From the NCBI RefSeq assembly GCF_003711515.1, contig NW_021167085.1, forward strand, positions 2,314,838 to 2,378,837: 64,000 nucleotides of DNA. Reading direction: 5' to 3'. Within the stretch, counting starts at the first letter, position 1, and each line of letters begins with the position of its first letter. A program made the position numbers and the translations under genes. Shown here in pieces: positions 24,959-35,812 of the stretch. The notes beneath the pieces were generated by a model. The model saw nothing but the letters and a program-made list of their open reading frames with translations. It made no database searches and had not been told where the DNA came from. This DNA is from Sodiomyces alkalinus F11. Taxonomy: Eukaryota; Ascomycota; Sordariomycetes; Glomerellales; Plectosphaerellaceae.

Positions 24959-25983
24959 GAAGCGCGCGAAGAGTCACGGCGACTTGTCTCGGATGTGAGC
25001 GTGAACACTTCCCCTGTCGCTTCAAGGGCACCTTCCGGAAGCTGGACTACAGTGGGGACTAGATCAGATCAGCGGATCGTCTCTCCTTTCTCGGCCTTAC
25101 CTGGCCGTTAGGGGTTCTCGGCTCGACCTTGCCAACGAAGAACCGGGAAGTTGAGATTGGACGTCGGGAAATCGAATGACTCTTGAGTGTACGACTAACT
25201 ACTACTGAACCTCCTCGATGTTCACCCGACCGAAGCTTGCCTCTTTCTCCCTTTACGGTCCTTGCCCCGGCATTTCTTGTTTTGTTTGCTCGCGCGTCTT
25301 TTTCCTTCTTCCCCCCATTTTTTCTTTTTTCTTTTTTTTTTCTTTTTGGCTCCAACTGACTGCTTTCATTTGGGTCGCGGGCTGGCTGCGGGCTATCTAT
25401 TATATCAAACTTGCCAATATCGTTGCGTAGTATCTTAGTCTGGGCCTGGCGTTCTGGCGTGGGATGATCATAAACAGAAATCCTTTTCATATGCCTACCT
25501 ACAACGCCTCAGTCACAACCCGTTCCTTGGCCGATTTGCTGCATGCGAATGGGATTATATGGATCCCCCGAGCAGTAGACGATGGCACTCACGAGATGTC
25601 GAAACTCCTGATCTCGTCTAGTCACGTCTAGTCACGTCTTGCGACGGACGCATTACACCCAAATTTTACTCAAGTACATCATAAGAGCATTGTTGGTTCC
25701 GTAACTCCCATGCAAGTAGATATTAGAAAAGCAACGAAGCTTGATGGGAAAGACCAGGCGTCTTCCCTGTGCCACCCCAACCCCAAAGCCGAACCAGAAG
25801 ACGCGGGGGGGGGGGAAAGAGTAGCAAAAAAAAAAATCCATTCCGTCCTTGTCCCGCCCGGCAAATTGGTACAATACATACATGAATGCGAAAAAGGGCA
25901 AAAGGTCACTTTGGATCCCAACGAAGTGTCGAGCCGAAAATATGCCGTGGCTGTCAAACTCCCCGTCGACAGTGCGGCTGTCT
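24959..25983. other. Convergent intergenic region (3' ends of CDC50 and SPT16)
   Basis: It holds the 3' untranslated sequences of two convergent genes. A T/C tract occurs at 25295-25345, and a 10 bp unit GTCTAGTCAC is repeated twice with a partial third copy at 25616-25640. Poly-G and poly-A runs occur near 25805-25838. No gene is seen. Confidence 0.6.
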
Positions 25984-28900
25984 CTAGTGCTTGCGCTTCT
26001 TCTTGCTCCGGCCCTCGTCCTCATTCAGGCCGCTTTCCCGATCCCGCTTCTTGGCCTTGGCCTCGAGCTCATCCCAGTCCTCGCCTTCGTCCTCGTCACT
26101 CATCTCGGCCTCGTCTTCATCGTCCTCGTCCGAGACATTGGAGCCAAAGTCCGAGTCCTCCTCGCTCGACTCGGACGCCTCGTCCATCTCGTCGTCGTCA
26201 ATCTCAAAGTTGCTCTCCTCGTCCTCCTCCTCGGCGTCTTCTTCGTCCGACTCGGCTTGCAGGAACGACCAGCCGCCGTCCAGGAAGAACTGGTGCGGGT
26301 CGGCCGTGACCGTCTTCATGATGGTCGGCCAGTTGAGGTTGAGCGGTCCCTCAGAGTAAGGGATGTCGGACGAGTCGATGAATTCTTTGACCGCGTCCAA
26401 GTACTCCACGGGGATCGTGTTGATGTGGTATGGTATGCGGCTGAAGTCCTTGAATACGACGACGAGGTCAAAGTTCTTGAGCCCGAATTGGACACGTTCC
26501 AGGTGTACAATCTCGATGTCTTCGAGCGTGATGACCATGAACGGGGGCTCGACCACCTGCATCAGACAGTCCGTGGTCGGCTGGATGAAGACGTTGCTCC
26601 GGAACGGGACGCCGTGGAAACCGAGGTCGCGCAGCGGCATGTCGACTTCGATGCCCTCGTTCTTGCCCGCCTCGGCGATCTTCTGGGCGAAGCCCTGGAA
26701 GAGGCGATCCAGCTCGGCTCTCCTGCGACGTTCCTCCTGTTCTTGTTCGAACTCGTCCTCGTCTCCGTATCGGTACTTTCGCTTCCGGTTGCCCGTCTCG
26801 TCGAATTGGATGTCCGTTGCCTCTCGGTAGAACTGGATATCCTTGGTCTTCTTCTTGTTGCCCCATACAATGTGGTCCTTCAGGTGAATGTGTATTATCA
26901 CGATCAACTCGTGTTGGCAAGGCTGGAAGAAGAGATGGCGGACGTTGGAGAAGAGAATATCAACCCGCTGGCTGCCGTGGAGAGGCGAGGTGTAGCGGAT
27001 ACCATTCTGATGGATTTCCACCTTGCCGGGAACCCGCTTGCCTTCGGTTGCTGGGCGAATAAAGACGTTATCGAGCACAGCCGGTCGACGATCTGAAGTG
27101 ATGTGTTAGCGATGTTAAGTTTTAATGTATCATATGTTGGAGATGAGGGCAAGGAAATAGAAAAGAAAAAGGAAAGCAAAGAGGAGAGAAAAAAAAAGGG
27201 GGGAGAGATGGGGAGAAATGAAAAACTTACTCCTGATCTCGACCAGCTTGTCCTGCTCCACAACATCCTCCATCTCCTTCTTCTCTTGCTCCTTCTTGAC
27301 CACATCACGCTTCATGTTTGAAATCTGAAGGGCGATTTCCTCGTACCTATCTCCATCGGTGGAGCGGAAAGTCAGGCTTCGGAGGAAGTGGGCGGTGGCA
27401 TCCTCAAAAGGCTGGTCATCCTTCCGACCCACGCCCTGGCCCGGGGAGAGGAAGTTGACACGCAAAAACGACCATTCGCCCTCGTCGCTCTTGCTCGCGT
27501 TCTTAATGGTGTTGATGTGGAAGGGAACGGGGCGGCCCATGACCGGAAGCACGACGGTGTTGTTCTTGGTATCCACCACGACGGACAGATCCCGCACCTT
27601 GGGGGGAAGCTGGTTGTCGCGCTTGTACGACTCGAAGCGCTTGAACTTCTTCACTTCGGTGCCGTTCTTTGCCCCGGTCGACTCGGCGAACCGCTTCAAC
27701 CCTTCCTTCTGCTTCTTCGCAGCAAGCTCCTTCTGGTGTTCTCGGCGTCTCTGTTCCGCAGCCTCGTCGGGCTGCGCGTTCCGCTCCGATCGCAATCTCG
27801 TGGAGGTGATGTTCTTCGTGGCAACGGCTCCCACGCGGGAGTCCTTCTTCTCCTTCTTGGGAGTCGCCACGGCCTCTTCCTCGCCCTCGAAAAAGAAAGA
27901 GCAGGCGTCGGCGGTGGTGGGCGACTCGCCGGTAAAGACGACAGCGTCGGCCGAGGTGACGCGAATCGTGTCAGTGAGGAGCATCGAGTACTTCTTGCTA
28001 TACTTATCTTGGGGCTGCGGGTTTTCGACGTCGGTGAAGCCCGTGGTCACGACCAAAGTCATGCCATCCTTCAGAGTCCTCGTGTTCTTGGCGCTGATGA
28101 GCAGAGTCGAGTCGCGGTTCTCGAGGCCGATACCGTAGCCGACATTTTTGAGGAAATGCTTCTCGAGATCGGGCTTCTTGGCCCTAATCAGGCCCAGGGC
28201 CTTGGCGTAGACGTCCCTAGCGATGACGCCGTCCCTGATCTCCTTGATGATCAAGTTGTGGATGTTGAGCAGGAGCCTGTAGGTGCTCTCCTGGGATTTG
28301 TTGGGGTCCATGAGATAGGTACGCGCAATGGCCGAGCAGTACGACTTGTAGCGCAGGCCCATGTTGGCGATGATGATGCCGGGGTGGAGGTTCTCGTCGT
28401 TGCTCTCCACGCCCATGCGGAGATCATATTGACCGCCGCTCTGTACAGTTGGGCCCATGACCCAATCCAGCTGGGTGGGATCAAGATCGGAAGGCAGCCG
28501 GGTCCCGTTGGGCAGTTTCACCGTCTTCCACCAACCCTGCTCGTCAAGCTTCTTGTCGACCTTGTCGGTCAGGGCGCTATGTTTGACCTTCTTGTCATTG
28601 TCCACGATGTCGGTGATCTCCTCGAGGAGGAAAGGCGTCATGAGGCCGACACATGCCTTGGAGGCAGTCCGCATGGCTCGCAATTCCGATTCGTCCTTGA
28701 TGGAGAAGGCAGCGGTGGAGAGGGCCTGTGTGATGTCGACTTCCTCAATGCCTTTGCACTGCTCGGCGAAAGTCTTCTTCCATTCGTCGACGAAGGGGCC
28801 CTTTGAAGTGTCCTTGGGGAGGACGCCGACCTTGGACTGCGCGTAGGAGGTTTCAGTCAGCCATAGATAGGCTCGAAGATAGTGGGGGTCGCAATTTGTT

Positions 28901-29491
28901 TCGGAGGACACAAAACTTACGCCCGCATTTTTGATGGCCGAGGTAATCTCAGTCCAAATCTTCTCGTTTTCCTCTGTATCCTTGCCGCGAACGAGTATCT
29001 TTACTGGAAAACGACCGTCCTTGAGGGGTTCGAGATGCTTGGCTAAGTTCCGGTTAGCGGGCGGGGGGGCAACGGCTGTCTGGCATTTGTGCAAGATGGC
29101 GAGTAGAAAACACCTACCTTTTTTGGCGGTTGTGACGATGTAGACGGTGTCGAGTAGGATAAGCATCAAAGTAGTCGGGAACTCGTAGCCGAGAAGCCAA
29201 AACTGTGCAGCAAGAATGTCAGCGCCCCCTTCCCAGCAACAGCACGACAATAGAAAGAAGTCCATCGGCAAATGAGGAAAGGTTCTATAAGGCACTTACA
29301 TGCATGGCATTGTTTTTATGCAGTTCCGGGACCTGCTCAACCTTGCCCATCATAATGAGGATAGAGGAGGCATTGCGAAAGATGCCGCCCTCGTCGTTGT
29401 CGCGGTTACGCAGGTTGTCATTTTTCCAGGCGCTCGTCAAGTGCGAGATACGCTCATGAAAGAGCTTTCCGTCGATCTTGATCTCCGCCAT
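25984..29491 (-). CDS. SPT16: FACT complex subunit Spt16, 1037 aa, five exons
   Basis: Spt16 pairs with Pob3 as the histone chaperone FACT, which opens and rebuilds nucleosomes during transcription and replication. Exons (-): 29491-29300, 29202-29118, 29042-28921, 28836-27231, 27092-25984, total 1038 codons with the stop. Domains in order: N-lobe from [15 protein letters not shown]; a catalytically inactive M24 peptidase-like domain (for example [18 protein letters not shown], about 280-300); the linker rich in Lys/Arg; the Spt16 middle domain with [14 protein letters not shown] at the last exon join; a Rtt106-like PH region; and a long Asp/Glu/Ser tail ending with KKKRKH. Length and domain order match the family. 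Intron 3 (28837-28920, 84 bp) is a multiple of three without stops. Long open frames on the opposite strand are shadows of its biased codons. It faces a MITE-bearing upstream region. Confidence 0.97.
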
Positions 29492-30356
29492 CGTCGAGGG
29501 ATGTTGGCGGGAAGCAAGTTGGACGAAGTGGCAGATGGGGGGTTTTGGTGGAGAGCTGTTTGCACCTCCAGCAGAAGCTGCTGCCAATTATCTTATTATT
29601 AAGGTGACGCGATTTTCTTGTCGCGTGTTTATGGGACGGGGGGAGTCTAGTCACGTGATTCACGTTCCTACTCCGTATTACACGTGTACTCAGTAAGGTA
29701 GTGACGCATGTATGCTTACCTTATATCGCGAAGCTTTCGGTCTGGAAAGAGAAGGTACTACCGTAAAGACTTAATAATTTCGGGAATAGCACTAAGGACT
29801 TAGCGCCCCGTCCCCTTAGTTTTATCCAAAATCAACTAATACGATCGCGATATATTTAAGCCGTAATATCAGGAGTCAGGATTTTCACGAGTTTCACGGA
29901 AATTAGTATAAAACACTTCTTATCCGTAATTAGTTATCCCTGATTTACTTAGTAGGAGTTAGGCCGATGTTATGCGTAGGTTACGGGCTGAAATCTTAAA
30001 TATACGGGGGAAGTGGAGATAATAGTATAAGTAGCTTAGTGCTATTCCCGAAGTTGTTAAGTCTTTACGGTACCTAGGCATGCAATCGCGGGCCGGACAG
30101 GTCACATGATCACATGACCTGCCCTTCAGCAGCCAGGTTAGGTAAGTACACCGCCAAATATCTCGTTTTCCCCTCAATCATTAACATCTTTACGAGGCAA
30201 CCACGACCACGACGATTATCTCATACCTCCGTATTATTATGGTGGACCATCGGCTTAACTGAAGCAGATGAACACTTCGTATATTGAGCAGCGTGCACAA
30301 AAAGTCATTGCCAGCTACCAGCATCTCCACATGACATCGCAACCATTCCCGAATCC
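29492..30356. other. Intergenic region containing a MITE
   Basis: The first 250 bp are the SPT16 promoter side. The rest is a 310 bp inverted-repeat element (29761-30070) followed by an imperfect palindrome CAGGTCAcatgatcacaTGACCTG at 30100-30123. No coding region. Confidence 0.6.
29761..30070. mobile_element. MITE, 310 bp, 36 bp terminal inverted repeats, TA duplication
   Basis: The left end (29761-29796) starts CCGTAAAGACTTAA and ends GCACTAAG. The right end (30035-30070) is its reverse complement, matching at 34 of 36 positions; both mismatches are C/T transitions. TA dinucleotides flank both ends (29759-29760 and 30071-30072). This is the structure of a non-autonomous element moved by a Tc1/mariner-superfamily transposase, which duplicates TA on insertion. 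The internal 240 bp is AT-rich and non-coding. No transposase matching these ends is present in the window. The family name is unknown to me. Confidence 0.9.
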
Positions 30357-30842
30357 CTACTTGGCCTGAATAATCGCCCCTATAATATCTGCCGCACGAT
30401 TCAACGCAGCTTGGAAACGCTCGGCACTCTTTCGAGGACTGACACACATCACCTCGACACTGAAAGAACTATTAGCAACCATGTGCTATGCAGCTTGTGC
30501 TAGCTGGGGAGGAAAGGGGAGGAAGCGAGGGAATGGTGCAACTCACGAATCGTCATTCACCGTGTAATTCATCCACACAGACTCCGGGTCCTCCATCGTG
30601 TAGCCCGGATCCTCGGCCAGTTTCTTCTCCATCATCGTCTGCATAGTCAGCCGCGGGTAGCCCCTCTTCCACACGGGATCCGAGAACAGTTCGGGGACCT
30701 CTTCTCCACCTGCGCCCTGTTGCTCCTGGCTCATCACCTCGAGCACGTCCATGAGCCGGAAGTAGTTCCGGCCCTCGGTGCCCTTGACGATCTGCGCATT
30801 GCACTCCCGCGTCGCTGGTCTTGTGAGTGGAACGACGACCAT
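30357..30842 (-). CDS. Unidentified small protein (132 aa) or truncated gene
   Basis: Two exons (-), 30842-30547 and 30459-30357, join in phase to 133 codons including the stop. The 87 bp intron has a GTGAGT donor, a TGCTAAT branch site and a CAG acceptor, so this looks like true spliced coding sequence. The product starts MVVVPLTRPATREC, is acidic in the middle (a GAGGEEVPELFSDP stretch) and ends with an amphipathic helix of Ala/Ile-rich sequence (SAERFQAALNRAADIIGAI). I do not recognise the family. The frame stays open upstream, but there it overlaps, antisense, the first recognisable MFS coding sequence (from about 30870). The ATG at 30842 may therefore be a true start, or the gene may have lost its 5' part at the same breakpoint that truncated the MFS gene. 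Confidence 0.5.
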
Positions 30843-30859
30843 TCTGGCGTACTGCGTCG

Positions 30860-32199
30860 CCTTGAAAACGCAGGCGATGGTGTCGCCCATCGTCTTGGGT
30901 ATGTACAACATTGGGGCTGCCGTGGGACCGCTCGTGGGCGGTTCTATCACCGATAGCCCGGTGCTTACTTGGCGGTTTATCTTCTGGCTCAATCTCCGTA
31001 CGTCTTCTGCCCCTCCTCTCCCCTCCTCTCCCCTTATTCCCAACTAACGGCTTTTTTTCCATTTTCTTTTCCCAGCTTTCGGAGCTGTTGGACTGGTCAT
31101 GGTTTGCCTCGCCTTGAGGAAACCTCCGCCCGCAGTAAAAGGAGGACTACCATGGACCCAGAAGATGCGCCAACTCGACATTCCAGGGGGCTATTCTGCT
31201 GCTCGGTGCAACATCGTGTTTGAACCTGGCTCTGCAGTGGGGTGGCATTGTCTACCCATGGTCTAACGCGAATGTGTTGGCTGCCTGATCAGAATCGTTT
31301 TACTCTCGGTTACCGTTTTGTACTTACAATTCCGGGGTAAGAAAGGTTCATTCACATATCCTAGTTCGACCATTCCTCTTCACATCTTCAGGAGCCGCAC
31401 GGTATCTGCGTCATGTGGCTTCATGATGCTCGTTCAGGTGGCCATAGTACTGCATTCATACTTTTGGCCCATGTACTTCCAGTCGGTCAGGAATACCAGC
31501 GCTCGAGACTCGGGCATCTTCCTACTCCCGTTGATCGTGTCCAACATCCTCGGCACGCTCTGCGGTGGCACATTCGCTTCCAAGTCGGGACACTACGTAC
31601 CGCTCATGTGGATCGGTGCCCCCATCTTGGCCGTCGGAGGTGGTCTGTACCAGCTCATCCACGCCGACAGCCCGCGCGGAGAGTGGATGGGGTTCCGGAT
31701 TCTGTCCCGGTTCGGCTACGGCATCTGTGGCCAGATGTCGATCCTGGCGGTCCAGGTCGTCCTCAACAAAAGCAGACATACCGACGGGCCTCGTCACCAT
31801 CCTGCTCTTCCAGATGCTGGGAGGCGCCCTGGCACCGAGCGCGGGGCAGAACCTCTTCACAGATGGACTTTTGCGCAGTCTCAACGAGGTGGGGATCGAT
31901 GCTGCAGCCGTAGTGGCGGCTGGTGGAAGGCCGTTCAGGGAGTTGGTCCCCCCAGAGCGGATGAGTGCCGTCGTTGACGCGTTCAACTCTGCTCTGAGGA
32001 ATATGTTCTGGGTGGCCCTGGCCGCCCCGGCCCTTGCTTGGATCGTAAGCTGGGCAATGGAGTGGCGCGGCTGCTGCCCGGCTCCAAGAGTCTCTCTACC
32101 CCCGACGACGTCGAGAGTGCGCCTACTCAAGCTCCGGCTCCGGCTCCGGCTACAGAGGTCTCGGAGAAGTGGATAGTTAGTAATAAAGTGGAAGGTTGA
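30860..32199 (+). pseudogene. MFS multidrug-type transporter relic, 5'-truncated and frameshifted
   Basis: The translation carries hallmarks of 14-helix DHA2 drug:H+ antiporters: GMYNIGAAVGPLVGGSITD, WRFIFWLN and, after a spliced intron at about 31000-31075, FGAVGLVMV. Later segments include MLVQVAIVLHSYFWPMYFQS and GIFLLPLIVSNILGTLCGG, then LLFQMLGGALAPSAGQNLF. The first four or so helices and the start codon are absent. Reading the whole homologous protein needs frame changes at four places: an extra G in the G-run near 31185, a compensating loss near 31281, an extra A in the A-run near 31770, and one near 32065. The end is at TGA 32197-32199. Long neighbouring genes such as SPT16 and NFS1 need no such corrections, so these are probably real lesions, although homopolymer sequencing errors remain possible. 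Confidence 0.8.
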
Positions 32200-33380
32200 G
32201 GACACAAGGAAGTATGCTGGCAGCTGTTATTCCGGCTCTGGTAGTGATCAATACCCTGTCCTTCCGAGAACTTAAGGGGCCGAGACAATTCCGTACCTTC
32301 GTGCAACGTAGTTGATGCCTTGACGCCCCACATAATCCCCATGTGACTCTAATTCAGCCAATAAATGGAGGCCCTTGATGTCTACTTTGTACGGAATAGG
32401 TAATGATGCGCGTATGTATTTATATCTACGTTGTACTCGTACAAACGAATGTACGAAGTACAAAAAGGCTCGGCTTATTAAAGACAAAGGCCGACGTCAA
32501 TTTCACTATGGCGGGAATATAAGGGTGGGGTTAAATCCGGCGCTAACGTTCGTCCAATTTACCTAGGTTCATCGTTCAACGGCTAAATTACCCGAAGGCT
32601 CCGTGGATGACAGGTGTGTTCTGATTCGTCAAGGATATGGACTAGGATCTCGGGCGAGAATCCGTGGCTTCCGGCAGGGCTGACATGCAGAGCCAAGGAT
32701 ACCAAGCAAGCCTATTCGTACTTCGTGCAACATGGTGTAGCCGTGTAAGTTCTTGATACGAAACGACATAACGGTGGTGGTTTGACCAATGTTGTCGGCC
32801 GCGGCCAGTCACCACTTACCAACAGTAGCACAAAGTGACAGACCGCATGGAGAGCCTCTGCTCCAAGGGAAAGATTCAATGATTCAACTTCCCGGTCAGG
32901 ACTCAGCATGGTTCCTCCTTGGCTTCTTCGAGGGCTGGTTATGGTTGAGCAGTGGTCCTTGCGCCTTGCCTTCACCACGGAGTAAGTTTGGAAATTGCAA
33001 CGCCCAGAAAACTCAACGCATACGAATTCAAGCCTTCATTGGATTAAGAACTTCAATATGAACATGCACCGTTTCATCACAAAGTTTCATTTTCAAGCCA
33101 TGGGTCTCGGGAATCTCATCAGATGATATGGGAGGTTCTTTGAATTTTCAAAAAGAAATGTGCTTCTATAAAAATGTTCTAAACTGCTACTACTGCCCAC
33201 ACTTGGCGCCTACAATAGGGGTACCTTGAGAGGAAGGCTCGGTAATTTGGAATCCAACCGCCCTATCCACACGCCATCCAAGCTATAAATGCATACCTGT
33301 TGGTTCATGGGTATCAGAAGAAGTACTTCATAGCAAACATACACCTACGTGAGGGTATACAGTCCAAGCCAGTAGAGTAC
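32200..33380. other. Intergenic region, no gene seen
   Basis: TACGAA/GTAC-type motifs cluster at 32385-32465. The remaining sequence has short open frames only. The part near 33200-33380 could hold degraded 3' sequence of the glycosyltransferase relic, but no family motif is readable. Confidence 0.5.
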
Positions 33381-34492
33381 TCACGCGAGCCAAGGTGTCG
33401 TGCGGAGCGTTTGAAACCAAGCTCCGGCGTATGCAAAGGTCCAGATGGGTCGAGCCAGGCGCTCAACCATCTTACCAGTCGTGTACGGGTGTCTCCTACT
33501 CACATAGAGTTGAATATCAGAAAACCAAAGGTGCCCAGGGGCGAAGCTCTTGACGGGAGGATGTCCTGAATAGACACCTTCCATGCGCGGTCGAATACCC
33601 ATCCAGTTAACACGACGTCGTCGGCCGTGTTCACGACCCTACGGCCGATGACCTCATGCGTGTATGCGTCGGCGAAGCACTCGTCCTGGAGAATGCTTGC
33701 ACGGATGAGCAAGGTTCGTGCGGAGAGGCACCAGCAGCCCCGTTCCGCGGCGAAGTGAACCTCACGGGAGCCCTTCCACTGATACAAGTCGAACGCAGCA
33801 GTGGCTTCCCACGTTGTAATGACCCGTTCATCTTGGCGGTCGGACGGGATCTCAGCACTATGTTTCAATCAAATCATGAACTTGTTAAAACTTAACAGTT
33901 AGGCCGGGCCTCGATAACTGAAATAGGCTGGGGGCGAAACTGACCTTTGTATACCGGCAACCGCGCCCACCTCAGTGTCCTCAAACGGAGCCAAGAGGTA
34001 GGGGACAGTGCTGTCGACGCGCGAATACACATCGTCGTCCACCAGAGCGAGGATTCTGCCGCGAGCCGCCTTCACGCCGATTACGAGCTGGTAACGTTTA
34101 TTGGCCAGGGGCGCACACAGCATTAGGATCTTGTCCCTATCCTCCTGGAGCTGCTCGACGCGAGCTGCACAACACGGTCCTTGTTCCGCTCGACGGTGAC
34201 GATGATGATCTCACGAGGCTTGGACTTGAGCCAGAGGCGCATGTACTCGGTGAATGTCGACTCGGTGTCGATTGTTGGAACTATAATGCTCACGTCTCCG
34301 TGGTTGCAGCTTGGATTTTCGGGCAAGGGCACGGGTTGGTACTTTTTGACGTCGTGGGATATGACAGCTTTGTCGTAGACACTCCAGGCCCTGTGAGATC
34401 ATCGTCATCAGTTTCCTCGTAACACTAAGGGTGGTGTAACTAAGGTGTAACACGAAACACATGTACCAGAGTGCTCCTAGAGCCAATGCCAT
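33381..34492 (-). pseudogene. Family-2 glycosyltransferase relic (polysaccharide-synthase type)
   Basis: The minus strand encodes pieces of a membrane GT2 enzyme. In order they are an N-terminal hydrophobic start (MALALGALWYMCFVLHLSY), a segment with GDVSIIVPTI (GT-A fold start), KAARGRILALVDDDVYSR (nucleotide/metal-binding Asp cluster), and HEVIGRRVVNTADDVVLTG with acceptor-side residues. Between the VSIIVPT segment and the DDD segment the frame shifts by one base near 34155. A second shift lies near 33515, between the GTFGFLIF and QLYVSRRHPY segments. A normal intron (about 33855-33945) joins the DDD and TADD parts. Membrane helices expected after the catalytic domain are not readable. Fungal GT2 proteins of this kind resemble Cps1/hyaluronan-synthase-like enzymes, but the substrate cannot be inferred. 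Exact exon borders at the 5' end are uncertain. Confidence 0.75.
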
Positions 34493-35469
34493 TTTCAGAT
34501 GTCAGTTTGATGACGATAGGCAGTTCAATACGCAAGACCTCAAGTGCGGCTCAGAAGGACAAGTCTTTTTGCGCGATCGACCTCTAGGGGTTACAACTTA
34601 CCTGTAGCCCACCATTCATCAAGTTGGCTGAAAGAAACGCGCCCACCCCTGACTTGAGCCATCCGGCGGGTTATTATCTCCCCCGCACAGCAGCCGGTGG
34701 GGTTTAAACAGCCCATCCCATGTTGGATTGGTGGTGGACGGCCTGAGGAATTCATCGATACGTTCTATGTATAAGTCTTACTAAGGTCACTGAGCAGTTT
34801 CGGCTTAGGGTTTAGGTCATTGGTCAGACGCAGAAGTTATATTCTGGCATAGCCGGTCCCTGTGCGGCGCAGCGATATACTTCGTAGTGCGGACCAGGAG
34901 TAATTGAGACGGAGTCTGCGTTGTTGTGCAGCTGGTTGTGTCGCACAGGACTCTTAAGTAGTCATCTTAGTTAGCTTAAAGCTTAACAGAGGCTCCCTCT
35001 GTGCTCTCAGCCTGTGATATCACTGGCCGAACAATGGCCAATGCATTGCATACGGCATGCCCATCCTACGCCGTGTGACATAGACGCGCGTAAGGGCGTA
35101 AGGGTACAGGATTCGCAACACACAGATCACAACCATGGATGGTATGAAGTCGTGCAACTGTATGTCTTAGGAAAGGGGGCGCCCTGCCGGGCCGCCCCGG
35201 GGGGCGGGGTCCGCGTGGAATGGGTGCCGGGGAAGGGCGGAGAGGGAGAAGGGGGCGTGGGGGTGGGGAGACCGTTGACCGGTGACCGGTGACCACCCCC
35301 AGACTGTAGACCCCCAGACTCCCTCCCGTAGGCCGACTCCGTAGCCAATAGCTTTTATTAACTTCCATCCGGGCCAGATGCACAAGGGATAGAGAATGAT
35401 TCAATGAAGCCAGCTNNNNNNNNNNNNNNNTTTTTTCCCCCTTTTCCCGCCGACTGCTGCTTCAGGAGA
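34493..35469. other. Intergenic region with G-rich stretch and assembly gap
   Basis: It contains a very G-rich + strand segment (35174-35275) able in principle to form G-quadruplexes, then GGTGACC repeated at 35279-35293 and repeated CCCCCAGACT (35296-35321). A run of 15 N at 35416-35430 marks an assembly gap, so the sequence just upstream of the Zn2Cys6 fragment is incomplete. No gene is seen. Confidence 0.6.
35416..35430. other. Assembly gap (15 N)
   Basis: Fifteen N characters next to a poly-T/poly-C tract; the true size is unknown. Confidence 0.99.
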
Positions 35470-35616
35470 ATGATGAACGCGAAACGATTAGCGTGCGACC
35501 GATGCCACGCAATGAAAATGCAGTGCAAGACGGATGGCTCCGGGGACTCGGGGGACTCCGGGCAGGGTTGCGCCCGTTGTCGAAAGGTCAAGGCTCCTTG
35601 CAATGATAGCGAACCC
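35470..35616 (+). pseudogene. 5' fragment of a Zn2Cys6 transcription factor gene, cut by a retrotransposon
   Basis: The 49 codons from ATG 35470 encode a complete fungal binuclear zinc cluster: C9-x2-C12-x6-C19-x14-C34-x2-C37-x6-C44, with basic residues between the cysteines (RLACDRCHAMKMQC, CARCRKVKAPC). Such proteins are nuclear transcription activators or repressors. Reading is cut at codon 49 (Pro) by the LTR at 35617. The downstream remainder lies after the element at 42877. The unbroken gene would have encoded a typical fungal regulator; as it stands only the DNA-binding part precedes the insertion. Confidence 0.88.
35612..35616. repeat. Target-site duplication AACCC (left copy)
   Basis: AACCC directly precedes the LTR at 35617 and is repeated after the other LTR at 42877-42881; five bases is the usual length for Ty1/copia integration. 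Confidence 0.9.
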
Positions 35617-35812
35617 TGTTGAATTGACGGGAGCGTGCTTACAGGGAGCGTTAATTCAGGAAATGTATGATTATATTATCTATAAAAGAGAAAGAAAAAG
35701 GGGGCGGGTGTACGTGTCCTAAATATATCTGCCACCTTCTAAGCGAGGATAGTGGGACACCTCTAACTAATAGGAGAGCACTATACCGTGGCTTACGTGA
35801 TAGAATATAATA
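35617..35812 (-). repeat. LTR (3' LTR with respect to the minus coding strand), 196 bp
   Basis: It starts TGTTGAATTGAC on the + strand and ends ATAATA, where the other copy ends ATAACA, so the original end was CA. The two LTRs differ at about 18 of 196 positions and I see only transitions. Confidence 0.92.

Noticed and set aside
25849..28806. Long plus-strand open frames (415 and 472 codons) opposite SPT16
   Set aside because: They are antisense shadows of a well-recognised gene with biased codons. The translations are repetitive Leu/Val/Arg/Asp-rich with no domain.
25984..29491. SPT16 5' end placed further upstream
   Set aside because: The frame has no better ATG, and the conserved start [11 protein letters not shown] fits the family.
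30100..30123. Imperfect palindrome CAGGTCAcatgatcacaTGACCTG as a transposon end
   Set aside because: Arms are only 7 bp and no second copy or target duplication is visible. It may simply be a binding-site-like sequence.
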